Below are positions 1 to 11,085 of a stretch of 64,000 bases of DNA, one piece after another. The notes below the pieces were generated by a model, which was not told where the DNA came from, did no database searches, and worked only from the letters and a program-made list of their open reading frames with translations. Source of the stretch: Lasioglossum baleicum (taxonomy: Eukaryota; Arthropoda; Insecta; Hymenoptera; Halictidae). Where the stretch lies: positions 3,843,045 to 3,907,044 of the forward strand of contig NC_134936.1 in NCBI RefSeq assembly GCF_051020765.1, written 5' to 3'. How positions within the stretch are numbered: the first letter of the stretch is position 1; each line of letters begins with the position of its first letter. A program made the position numbers and the translations under genes.

Positions 1-120
1 TTGAGAAATTTGAGTTTTAAAAAATGACATATTTTTCAACTTTCAACAAATATTGTGTTGTTATTATAAAAGATATTGAGTAGTAGTAGTATTGAGTAGT
101 ATATATAGGCGGGTTCTAAG

Positions 121-180
121 CCACTTTTCACTTCACGGGAGAGCGGTACCGCCACTTCACGGGAGAGCGGTACCGCCGAG
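121..180 (+). repeat. Terminal duplicated motif near the element tip
   Basis: A roughly 26-bp unit containing CACTTCACGGGAGAGCGGTA is present twice in tandem. Each copy has a GGTACC palindrome. The mirror copy is at about 14880-14940. Confidence 0.7.
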
Positions 181-473
181 CTGTATAGCACGAGCATATA
201 TTACGTCATATTTTTAATGGAATTATTGCATCATGTTTTTGAGGGAGGGGGAGGGGGGGGAAATACAGCCCATATCTTGAAAGATGGGGGAGGGGGGGGC
301 AGTTTCCAGGTATTGCATTCAAGACCAGTTTCCTGGTATTGCCTGGTGAGGGGGAGGGGGAGGGGTGATCCCTGGGAACGTGTCCGAACGTGTTTATGTT
401 TTCACGTCTCTACATGCAAGACTGTTTATGTCTGTCATCGCCATCCAGCTATCGTAAAACATTCATTTGAACG

Positions 474-1000
474 GAGTTCAATGAACGTCTTGTTTAATTT
501 CATAAATACATATATACAACGGTCCCCTCTGAAAGATTTATGTAAGGGGACCATACAGCCAGTCAATAATTTTTCTCAACATCGATTTGTCGAGGACCAA
601 CGGTTTTTCTCACGTGCGGAGATTTCGATGAACGTATAATCTCAGAAGTTCAATGAACGTCTTGTTTAATTTCATAAATATATACAACGGTCCCCTCTGA
701 AAGATTTATGTAAGGGGACCATACAGCCAGTCAATAATTTTTCTCAACATCGATTTGTCGAGGACCAACGGTTTTTCTCACGTGCGGAGATTTCGATGAA
801 CGTATAATCTCAGGAGTTCGTCTTGTTTAATTTCGTAAATATACAACGGTCCCCTCTGAAAGATCTTCTTATCGATGTAATGCAAGATGTAAGAGGACCG
901 TGTCACTGTTTCTGTCTGCCATCGCCATACAGCCAGCTATCGTAAACATTCATTAAAAGTAGCATTTCAAATAATTTCATACATCTTTTTATCGTAGTTG
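474..1000 (+). repeat. Subterminal tandem repeat, about 170-bp unit
   Basis: Three diverged units begin near 474, 645 and 812. Each holds GTCTTGTTTAATTTC and the block CAACGGTCCCCTCTGAAAGA. A fourth copy lies at about 1690-2000. The mirror set is in the right arm (about 13060-14590). The sequence between 1000 and 2220 shows no coding potential. Confidence 0.65.
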
Positions 1001-2227
1001 GTTGGGGATGGTAAGAATGAATGAACAGGACGCGATGGAACGCGAAGTCTTCGCAAACGTTCCATTAATGATTAACTGCTGGAGCTTCCAAATGAAATAC
1101 GGAATCAAAACTGTATGAATACTGAAAAAATGTAAACTGAGTTTCTCTTGAGATATATTTCTGTCAATTCTTCATCTCCGCTCTCTGTCTCTATCTCCCT
1201 GGTTATTACAATTTATGGATAGACCGTATGGTGATTATTAACTTCATCAATCGATTGAATCAGTCTTCGATTTTTCGATGATTTCTTCTTTTAATCATAC
1301 ACATTAATCAATCTTGACTAAAATTTTAATCGATTAATGCCCAACTCTGGGGTATTTCGCCGAAAATCTAGAAAGAAGTCAATTTCTAAATTTTTCCGTT
1401 TGTCATGGAATTTTTTCTATCCAACGTAGCTAAAGGTCGCTTGTAGTATACTTCATTGAAAGCAAAGAGATTTTACGCCACGCTTTCTGAAACAGCATCC
1501 GTTCATTGGCAATTTTCAAGGGTTTTGAGGAAAATTGTGTAAATTCTTGTATTACAAAAGTTTTTCAGTTAGGTGTACAGAGCACTTTCGCACAGATTTC
1601 ATTTTGTTATCATTTAAATTAGTATAGTTATTAATATTTGTGAACATAATCAATCATGCTGTAAATTTTTTACGATTATAAAGTTTATCGACGATTTTGT
1701 TATCGAGCGGAGATTTCGACGAACGTCTAATCTCACGAGTTCGATGAACGTCTTGTTTAATTTCGTAAATATACAACGGTCCCCTCTGAAAGATCTTCTT
1801 ATCGATGTAATGCAAGATGTAAGAGGACCGTGTTGCTGTTTCTGTCTGCCATCGCCATACAGTCAGCTATCGTAAACGCTCATTAAGAGTAGCATTTCAA
1901 ATCATTTCTTCCATCTTTTTATTGTAGTTGGTGGGGATGGTAAGAATGAATGAACAGGACGCGATGGAACGCGAAGTCTTCGTGAACGTTCCATCGTTGC
2001 AAGCGTTTGTCATGTTGAGATTCAAAGATCAACCATTTTTCCATACGTGACGGTTTTCGCGTACTGCCCGTTGGACTTGTTGCGTGTGTGTGGAATATTA
2101 TATGGAGATATTTTTTACATTAGTGGGTAGGGGTATCCATTATAAATTGCTCGTAACAGTCGTCGTATGAAGTTATACCATAAGAAAAAACGTCGACAAT
2201 CAGGATCGCTATACGAAGTTACATCGC

Positions 2228-2831
2228 GTGTGTGTTTTTATCATCCGACCAGCCAACTTCGCGCATCCCCCTTTCTTCAACGGTAAGTACAATAAAAAAA
2301 AATTAATAAACGATGTAAAATCTAGTGGAAAAAATTGTGGAAAAAAAATTTATATGCAAAGAGTTAGCCATGTGATCGATGTTTGTCATGACGGCTCGTT
2401 CGAACTCTTCGAATTTCGCTTGGGGAAGAACGTTGTTTATCCGACGCTGACAAAAAGTCTGCATGGTATGTCAGTAATTTCATACACGGGATTCCATTTA
2501 AAGATTTCGGCTATGAAAAATATCAACAGCACGATATATTCGAAGTAATTCAAAATTTTGTGCGCGATTATGCGAATCCTGTCGTAGCGTACAAAGGTGG
2601 ATGTTTCGAGAGAGAGACATCCTTCGAAAAATGAAAATAAACTCGATAAATTTGGAAGATTTCAACTGTCCGAAATACGATGTACTAGTTCGCGATCCCG
2701 TGTATGAAATTGCTGATGACGAACCGTGTCGACTTCACTGTTGGCAACCGACAAAAAACGTCACATACCATTGCAGTCTGCGCGAAGTGCGAACATTTCG
2801 AGCATGGGTTAACAATTATAAAAACACGTAA
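2228..2831 (+). pseudogene. Broken ORF of unknown function in the Polinton-like left arm
   Basis: Two open segments (2228-2548 and 2601-2831) seem to belong to one damaged gene. The second frame can be read upstream of 2601 into the end of the first, through the stretch ending NPVVAYKGGC, followed by INLEDFNCPKYDVL and a Cys/His-containing tail ending at the stop near 2831. I cannot assign a domain with confidence. The position upstream of the polymerase suggests an element-encoded accessory protein, possibly nuclease-like, but that is a guess. A mirror copy is at 12230-12833 on the minus strand. Confidence 0.4.
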
Positions 2832-3975
2832 AGTATCAGTTATAAAGACGCGACTTTGAATTTTTTCCACGTCAAAACCACAAACACCTCTTTTTACGTT
2901 TTTTTTATTTTTTTCACACAGTGTTTCACAATGATTGCGAAATTGGAGATTGATTCTGGGCGAAGCGCGGTATGGACGTCTGAGGATTCGTCAAAGAATC
3001 GTCGCTCGAAGGTAAATAAATTTTCAAAGAAAAAATATCCCAAAGTATATAACATGATATATAACTGTCTATCTGTCTGTTCGCAGGAAACAAAAATAAT
3101 GAAGACAAATGACAAGAAATTCGCTGCAATAATTATATTTTAATTATTTTTTAATACTTGTATATTTGTATAATTAAAGAGTAGATAAGAGTAACTTTTC
3201 ACTAATGTAAAAAATATCTCGCTGTATAGGGAGGGGGCGATATTATTACTGTAATTGTTTTCTTTTTAATAAATACGAGTTAATTGTATGAGTAGGAGGA
3301 CGAGGCGGAGGAGGAGGATTGGTTTTAAATAAAAAATAAGATCTTTCTTATAATTTTTTTATTTGATAAATTATGAAACAGCTAACGAATGAACAGTGCG
3401 AGGCACTTATCAACGCAGCGCATTGCAACATTTGTGAAAAACCATGTGAGGAAAAGGATATACGGGTGCGCGATCATTATCATCTAACAGGACGATATAG
3501 AGGCCCCACGCATCAAGATTGCAATTTAAATTACAAAAATTCGTTTTGCATTCCCATAGTTTTCCACAATTTATCCGGGTACGATTCACATTTCATTATC
3601 GAAGAAATAGCTAATGCGTTTGAAGGTAGTGTCAACGTATTACCAATAACTAAAGAAAAGTATATTTCATTTACAAAAATGTTGAAGATCAGCAATCAGA
3701 TTCGCGTAATTGTATTAAATTACGATTCATCGATTCGTACAAAAATGTTTGAACACAAGTCTCGACAAATTAGCATCTTTCCTCGACACAAACAAATTGA
3801 CAATTTTACGCGTTCCGAATTTCAAAATCTTTCCATAGAAAATTTCATGTTGTTGACGCGAAAGGGTGTCTCTTTCCATACGAATATCTCGATTGCGTAG
3901 ATAAATTAGACGATCTTTGTTTGCGAGTCATTTTACAGTTCGTTGACAGGCGAAACCGTATCCGAACGTGATTAT

Positions 3976-4176
3976 TAGACTGCGGATCTTTATGAAAAAT
4001 AAAAATTGTCTTCATAAATTGCACAACATAGGAGCCAAATAGAAATATAATTTTTTCTCTAATGATATTGATTAGCTGAAACGAGTACATTGATATTTTT
4101 AAATCCTGTTAACCTGTCCACTGCTTTAAATTGCACATACTCATTTTTGCCATAAATGTATAAAATCCGCAGTCTA
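3976..4176. mobile_element. 201-bp MITE with 8-bp TSD inside the polymerase (left arm)
   Basis: Terminal inverted repeats start TAGACTGCGGAT and end ATCCGCAGTCTA. The 8 bases GTGATTAT occur on both sides (3968-3975 and 4177-4184). An 8-bp duplication and a TAG-type terminus fit a non-autonomous hAT-like element. Removing it and one TSD copy restores the polymerase line into SLGEYSDLYLK. Confidence 0.85.
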
Positions 4177-4453
4177 GTGATTATGTGCATGCCGAGAATG
4201 TGTGGAAGCGTTTCAACACAAAAAGTTTGGGTGAATACAGCGATCTGTATTTGAAAGCTGATGTTTTGTTACTGGCTGATGTTTTTGAAAATTTTCATAA
4301 AAACTTGCATTAAGAGCTACAGTTTAGATCCACCATATTATTACATTTTACCAGGTTTCACGTGGGATGCTATGCTAAAACATATAAAATTAGGTTTGAA
4401 TTATTAACACAGTGGGCCGGATCGAGAAATTTAGTGACATTTCACGAAAGAGT

Positions 4454-4456
<3 letters not shown>

Positions 4457-4510
<54 letters not shown>
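4457..4510 (+). repeat. (CT)n microsatellite
   Basis: About 27 CT units just inside the TIR of the nested element. The mirror (GA)n at 10525-10604 is 30 bp longer, which is the main difference between the palindrome arms. Confidence 0.95.
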
Positions 4511-4515
<5 letters not shown>

Positions 4516-5502
4516 CGATTTCTAATAAATTTGTATTGCCTCCTAAATGTCCATCAACATCGAAGCTGAAAAAATTAATGTTCGTTCACAAAAACTGTAG
4601 TTAATATAAATTCACAAAGATAGACATTTTGGGATGCAGTATTTTTCAGCCAAAAAAATTGCTTCTTTTCATCGAGGTGTCCTGATTACCCTATTTAATA
4701 TTTATTCTGGGTCTTTTGTGTAAATGAAAAACAGTCCTTTGCGGTAACAATTAACGCCGTTAGTTGAGGATGGTTGCTCGCAATGTATTAAAAATTAATA
4801 TTTAATGAAATGAATAAAATCTATATACTTTCTTAGAATTTGCAAGGTGTATTTTTTAGAGGACCTAACTGGACCTAATCGTATAAACAGATCATTTTCA
4901 TTAGACCTTCTTCTACATATCCCCACAAAAAAATCATATCCGAACCGATCCGATCTTGGAAATTATGATTGTTTAAAGTTATCGGGGACGTCTCACCTGA
5001 CGCATAGCAACTCACATACATTAAATACCATCCAAATATGAATATTTTTGCAATTGCATTAAAAGTTCGTACCTACCTAAAACAAGTATGTAATTTTTAA
5101 CAATAATATAGTTAATCTATTAATTTTATTGTTAAAAACATAACGAACGGTAATAATATAACTGGACTAAGAGTTTCATAGTTTTTCTTAGTGAGTATCA
5201 CTGTTTTTGGGTAAGTATATCTGTCAATTTATCTATGCAGATAAAGCAGTATGTTAATTAGATTACATTTTATATCTGACAATATTTGTTGAATATAATA
5301 ATTTTAATCTCAGTTTTTATGCCTGCAGATATCCAGAAGCTGCAGATTTAATAATTTATTAAACTAAACAAATGGACCAAAAGTTTACCTGTGAACATCA
5401 ATTTAGAAACGTTTTGCTAAGATTAATTGGCTTATCTTTTATATTTGTTATATTTTTGTTCATATTTTCATAAAGATGAAAGATGTTTATAAAAGTATAA
5501 AC

Positions 5503-6604
5503 TGTTACGTCCCGGAGTCTGACTTTCGCGAAAACTATCGTTCCGCGACCCATTCCCCTTACTGGACGCTCTCAAATGCGATACAACCTTTTGTCCACGC
5601 GGCACGTTACGTCCGACGTCTGACTGGGAACCACGACTTTCGCGAACATGCGTATTCTACTTAACGCTTACAGTAGATTCGCCCCAAAGCGGCGGACGAG
5701 AACAGAGATAACTGAGACGGCACGAATCTTCGCAGGGAAATATCTAGCAACTTATCGGACAGTTGAGTATAGCGATCGGTGAAGACAGGCAGGCTTCCTT
5801 TATGCGAACTGCTTCCGTTGCTCGCTGACGGCTGCAGTCGAATCAGGCTGGATCGTCGTAGGAAGGACGATGATCCTCACTCGTCCTGGGAAGATCACGT
5901 CGTCGGTGATCCTCGGTTGGCGGGAGATACCCCGCTGTTGTCCTCCGTCTCGCGTTCGTTGACGCGCACGAGCTTTCGTAATTGATAGCGACGAACGCGA
6001 ATTGAATAGGAGAGTATTGCAAGCGCGAGGATGTAGGGAGAAGAACTAAGCGAGACTCACTTATTAAATTAATAACTGGGAATATATTTGTAACGTATGA
6101 AATGAAATTATAATGAACTAGAAGCGCGTGTTATATCAGGACCGCTCAAAGGCGGATGAGAGCGAGGACTCGTCGGAGTCTGGACCGGGACATCCAGGAG
6201 GCGACGAGCCTCGCTGGAGTCTTGAACGAACGTGACAGACTGGCTGTCCGAATTGAACTGGACTAACTGAACTCTTTTTAGGATCGTGAGGTCGAATACA
6301 TAGGTGTCTTATTTTCTACCGGATGTCTCGTTAGACATAACGCTATGGATGTTATGAGAAGCGCGCGATTAATGATTACGGTGAATGCTACGTCATACTG
6401 CTACGGGGAATACATTAAGATATGATTATTATACAAGGGTTAAGATAAGAATGGGTATATGGTATGAGGTGAGAATCGGATCTGATGAACGGAGCGAACT
6501 ATGACTACTTATAACTAATCAATATTCTTAATAATTACGGTTACAATATCCTACTCTTATTGGCTATGCTTATAACCTATGGCAACACGTCGGCAGACGT
6601 GACA
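5503..6604. mobile_element. Solo LTR, 1102 bp (left arm)
   Basis: Begins TGTTACGTCCCGG and ends GCAGACGTGACA, the TG...CA form of an LTR. The 4-bp direct repeat AAAC flanks it (5499-5502 and 6605-6608). No coding sequence or partner LTR is present, so it looks like a solo LTR left by LTR-LTR recombination. The short open frames at 5476-5664 and 5779-5985 fall mostly inside it and have no recognisable product. Confidence 0.75.
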
Positions 6605-7466
6605 AAACACATTACACATACATGAAATAATACGAAATAACAAAGGTTGTAATATATAGAATGAACATGATCTTAAAACAATTAAATTGAAAAAATTATT
6701 TATAATTATTATAAAAAATATCTTTTGACACGCTTGTGAGGCGTTTTTACCTCCTCGAATTTATATTTTACGTATTCTATAAAACATTACATGTATGAAA
6801 TGTAAATATAAAATACATGTTTAGTAAGAGTAAAAAATAGTTTGGGAGATTATACTTAAACAATTTTATTTTAATACAAAAAATCAATGAAAATTAATTA
6901 ACAATTATTGTTTAACAAAATAGAAAAAATTTTATTTGTTAACAGTTAAGATTGACTATTTTTTAAATGAATTTTAGTGCAAATTTCATCCCGATATCTC
7001 TTATGGTTCTAGAGTTATAACAAAATGTCACTAAATTTCTCGATCCAGCCCACTGTGAGTCACCATGACTCCGCGAATACATAGGATTAAATACCCTGTT
7101 TAGAACAAATGCCACTAACGTTCTTGAAAAGAAATTTTGTACAAATTGATGAACAACGCGGTATTCGGTAAAACTATGGAAAAATGTTCGGAATCATGTA
7201 GACGTAAACCTCGTGACACGTTGGGGATGGGCTACATGGTGCAGAGGCAATGATCGCGAAACCAAATTTTCCATAAACGCTATGCATTTTCCGAAAACTT
7301 TTTTTCAAGAAACCAATCTATGTGGGTATGTGCATATTAGATATATCCAAAACCTGCTTGTACGGATTTGATCATGAGTACATGGTTCCTCGATATGGTA
7401 AAACCTGTAAGGTAATGTACACAGACACCGACAGCATAATTTATCATATTATGTGTGAGGTTTTTC

Positions 7467-7564
7467 TGGACAGGTACATGAACAGCTACAGGCAAGTATG
7501 GACAGGTACTGGAACAGCTACAGACAGGTACAGACAGGTTCAGGAACAGCTACAGACAGGTATG
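7467..7564. repeat. Palindrome centre: three 32-bp direct repeats
   Basis: The non-palindromic centre is three imperfect 32-bp units (7467-7498, 7499-7530, 7531-7562) plus two bases. Each has a GGACAGGTAC-like start and a GAACAGCTACAG core. This sequence does not occur elsewhere in the window. Confidence 0.85.
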
Positions 7565-7973
7565 GAAAAACCTCACACATAATATGATAAATTATGCTGT
7601 CGGTGTCTGTGTACATTACCTTACAGGTTTTACCATATCGAGGAACCATGTACTCATGATCAAATCCGTACAAGCAGGTTTTGGATATATCTAATATGCA
7701 CATACCCACATAGATTGGTTTCTTGAAAAAAAGTTTTCGGAAAATGCATAGCGTTTATGGAAAATTTGGTTTCGCGATCATTGCCTCTGCACCATGTAGC
7801 CCATCCCCAACGTGTCACGAGGTTTACGTCTACATGATTCCGAACATTTTTCCATAGTTTTACCGAATACCGCGTTGTTCATCAATTTGTACAAAATTTC
7901 TTTTCAAGAACGTTAGTGGCATTTGTTCTAAACAGGGTATTTAATCCTATGTATTCGCGGAGTCATGGTGACT

Positions 7974-10519
7974 CACAGTGGGCTGGATCGAGAAATTTAG
8001 TGACATTTTGTTATAACTCTAGAACCATAAGAGATATCGGGATGAAATTTGCACTAAAATTCATTTAAAAAATAGTCAATCTTAACTGTTAACAAATAAA
8101 ATTTTTTCTATTTTGTTAAACAATAATTGTTAATTAATTTTCATTGATTTTTTGTATTAAAATAAAATTGTTTAAGTATAATCTCCCAAACTATTTTTTA
8201 CTCTTACTAAACATGTATTTTATATTTACATTTCATACATGTAATGTTTTATAGAATACGTAAAATATAAATTCGAGGAGGTAAAAACGCCTCACAAGCG
8301 TGTCAAAAGATATTTTTTATAATAATTATAAATAATTTTTTCAATTTAATTGTTTTAAGATCATGTTCATTCTATATATTACAACCTTTGTTATTTCGTA
8401 TTATTTCATGTATGTGTAATGTGTTTTGTCACGTCTGCCGACGTGTTGCCATAGGTTATAAGCATAGCCAATAAGAGTAGGATATTGTAACCGTAATTAT
8501 TAAGAATATTGATTAGTTATAAGTAGTCATAGTTCGCTCCGTTCATCAGATCCGATTCTCACCTCATACCATATACCCATTCTTATCTTAACCCTTGTAT
8601 AATAATCATATCTTAATGTATTCCCCGTAGCAGTATGACGTAGCATTCACCGTAATCATTAATCGCGCGCTTCTCATAACATCCATAGCGTTATGTCTAA
8701 CGAGACATCCGGTAGAAAATAAGACACCTATGTATTCGACCTCACGATCCTAAAAAGAGTTCAGTTAGTCCAGTTCAATTCGGACAGCCAGTCTGTCACG
8801 TTCGTTCAAGACTCCAGCGAGGCTCGTCGCCTCCTGGATGTCCCGGTCCAGACTCCGACGAGTCCTCGCTCTCATCCGCCTTTGAGCGGTCCTGATATAA
8901 CACGCGCTTCTAGTTCATTATAATTTCATTTCATACGTTACAAATATATTCCCAGTTATTAATTTAATAAGTGAGTCTCGCTTAGTTCTTCTCCCTACAT
9001 CCTCGCGCTTGCAATACTCTCCTATTCAATTCGCGTTCGTCGCTATCAATTACGAAAGCTCGTGCGCGTCAACGAACGCGAGACGGAGGACAACAGCGGG
9101 GTATCTCCCGCCAACCGAGGATCACCGACGACGTGATCTTCCCAGGACGAGTGAGGATCATCGTCCTTCCTACGACGATCCAGCCTGATTCGACTGCAGC
9201 CGTCAGCGAGCAACGGAAGCAGTTCGCATAAAGGAAGCCTGCCTGTCTTCACCGATCGCTATACTCAACTGTCCGATAAGTTGCTAGATATTTCCCTGCG
9301 AAGATTCGTGCCGTCTCAGTTATCTCTGTTCTCGTCCGCCGCTTTGGGGCGAATCTACTGTAAGCGTTAAGTAGAATACGCATGTTCGCGAAAGTCGTGG
9401 TTCCCAGTCAGACGTCGGACGTAACGTGCCGCGTGGACAAAAGGTTGTATCGCATTTGAGAGCGTCCAGTAAGGGGAATGGGTCGCGGAACGATAGTTTT
9501 CGCGAAAGTCAGACTCCGGGACGTAACAGTTTATACTTTTATAAACATCTTTCATCTTTATGAAAATATGAACAAAAATATAACAAATATAAAAGATAAG
9601 CCAATTAATCTTAGCAAAACGTTTCTAAATTGATGTTCACAGGTAAACTTTTGGTCCATTTGTTTAGTTTAATAAATTATTAAATCTGCAGCTTCTGGAT
9701 ATCTGCAGGCATAAAAACTGAGATTAAAATTATTATATTCAACAAATATTGTCAGATATAAAATGTAATCTAATTAACATACTGCTTTATCTGCATAGAT
9801 AAATTGACAGATATACTTACCCAAAAACAGTGATACTCACTAAGAAAAACTATGAAACTCTTAGTCCAGTTATATTATTACCGTTCGTTATGTTTTTAAC
9901 AATAAAATTAATAGATTAACTATATTATTGTTAAAAATTACATACTTGTTTTAGGTAGGTACGAACTTTTAATGCAATTGCAAAAATATTCATATTTGGA
10001 TGGTATTTAATGTATGTGAGTTGCTATGCGTCAGGTGAGACGTCCCCGATAACTTTAAACAATCATAATTTCCAAGATCGGATCGGTTCGGATATGATTT
10101 TTTTGTGGGGATATGTAGAAGAAGGTCTAATGAAAATGATCTGTTTATACGATTAGGTCCAGTTAGGTCCTCTAAAAAATACACCTTGCAAATTCTAAGA
10201 AAGTATATAGATTTTATTCATTTCATTAAATATTAATTTTTAATACATTGCGAGCAACCATCCTCAACTAACGGCGTTAATTGTTACCGCAAAGGACTGT
10301 TTTTCATTTACACAAAAGACCCAGAATAAATATTAAATAGGGTAATCAGGACACCTCGATGAAAAGAAGCAATTTTTTTGGCTGAAAAATACTGCATCCC
10401 AAAATGTCTATCTTTGTGAATTTATATTAACTACAGTTTTTGTGAACGAACATTAATTTTTTCAGCTTCGATGTTGATGGACATTTAGGAGGCAATACAA
10501 ATTTATTAGAAATCGATAT

Positions 10520-10607
<88 letters not shown>

Positions 10608-10653
10608 ACTCTTTCGTGAAATGTCACTAAATTTCTCGATCCGGCCCACTGTG
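7974..10653. mobile_element. 2.68-kb TIR element, mirror copy (right arm)
   Basis: Reverse complement of 4408-7057. It is longer only because its GA microsatellite (about 10525-10604) has 30 more bases. Confidence 0.7.
8427..9528. mobile_element. Solo LTR, mirror copy (right arm)
   Basis: Reverse complement of 5503-6604, flanked by GTTT on both sides. Confidence 0.75.
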
Positions 10654-10884
10654 TTAATAATTCAAACCTAATTTTATATGTTTTAGCATAGCATCCCACG
10701 TGAAACCTGGTAAAATGTAATAATATGGTGGATCTAAACTGTAGCTCTTAATGCAAGTTTTTATGAAAATTTTCAAAAACATCAGCCAGTAACAAAACAT
10801 CAGCTTTCAAATACAGATCGCTGTATTCACCCAAACTTTTTGTGTTGAAACGCTTCCACACATTCTCGGCATGCACATAATCAC

Positions 10885-11085
10885 TAGACTGCGGATTTTA
10901 TACATTTATGGCAAAAATGAGTATGTGCAATTTAAAGCAGTGGACAGGTTAACAGGATTTAAAAATATCAATGTACTCGTTTCAGCTAATCAATATCATT
11001 AGAGAAAAAATTATATTTCTATTTGGCTCCTATGTTGTGCAATTTATGAAGACAATTTTTATTTTTCATAAAGATCCGCAGTCTA
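10885..11085. mobile_element. 201-bp MITE, mirror copy (right arm)
   Basis: Reverse complement of the copy at 3976-4176, flanked by ATAATCAC on both sides. It was inserted before the palindrome formed. Confidence 0.85.

Larger units (their letters stand above)
4408..7057. mobile_element. 2.65-kb TIR element nested in the polymerase (left arm)
   Basis: Inverted termini of about 33 bp: CACAGTGGGCCGGATCGAGA at the left and the reverse complement (one base changed) ending CCCACTGTG at the right. No clear TSD is visible, and the polymerase region that should flank it is partly missing. It contains a CT microsatellite (about 4457-4510), AT-rich filler and a solo LTR (5503-6604). I find no transposase, so it is non-autonomous. 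Confidence 0.7.
95..7466 (+). repeat. Left arm of the 14.9-kb palindrome
   Basis: Positions pair with the right arm so that coordinates sum to 15031 inside the CT repeat, 15061 outside it, and 15060 at the outermost end. Read left to right it holds subterminal repeats, a short broken gene (2228-2831), and the exonuclease-side part of DNA polymerase B (3373-4404). A 2.65-kb nested element follows, then the polymerase motif B/C segment (about 7130-7466). The arm stops right after the YTDTDS region. Confidence 0.85.
3373..7466 (+). pseudogene. Protein-primed family B DNA polymerase, broken (left arm)
   Basis: Several collinear pieces remain. 3373-3900 has a Cys/His start (CNICEKPCEEKDIRVRDHYH), then FHNLSGYDSHFI, the type of sequence seen near the exonuclease region of Polinton-like polymerases. 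4184-4404 continues with SLGEYSDLYLKADVLLLADV and a degraded segment up to the LELLT-like end. 7148-7200 reads KLMNNAVFGKTMEK, the motif B region. 7322-7466 reads GMCILDISKTCLYGFDHEYM through YTDTDS, the catalytic motif C. Breaks: a 201-bp MITE at 3976-4176, a 2.65-kb element at 4408-7057, loss of the motif A region, several frameshifts, and truncation at the palindrome centre. It is not functional. Confidence 0.85.

Noticed and set aside
4362..4604. Serine/leucine repeat protein
   Set aside because: Translation of a (CT)n microsatellite at the edge of a nested transposon.
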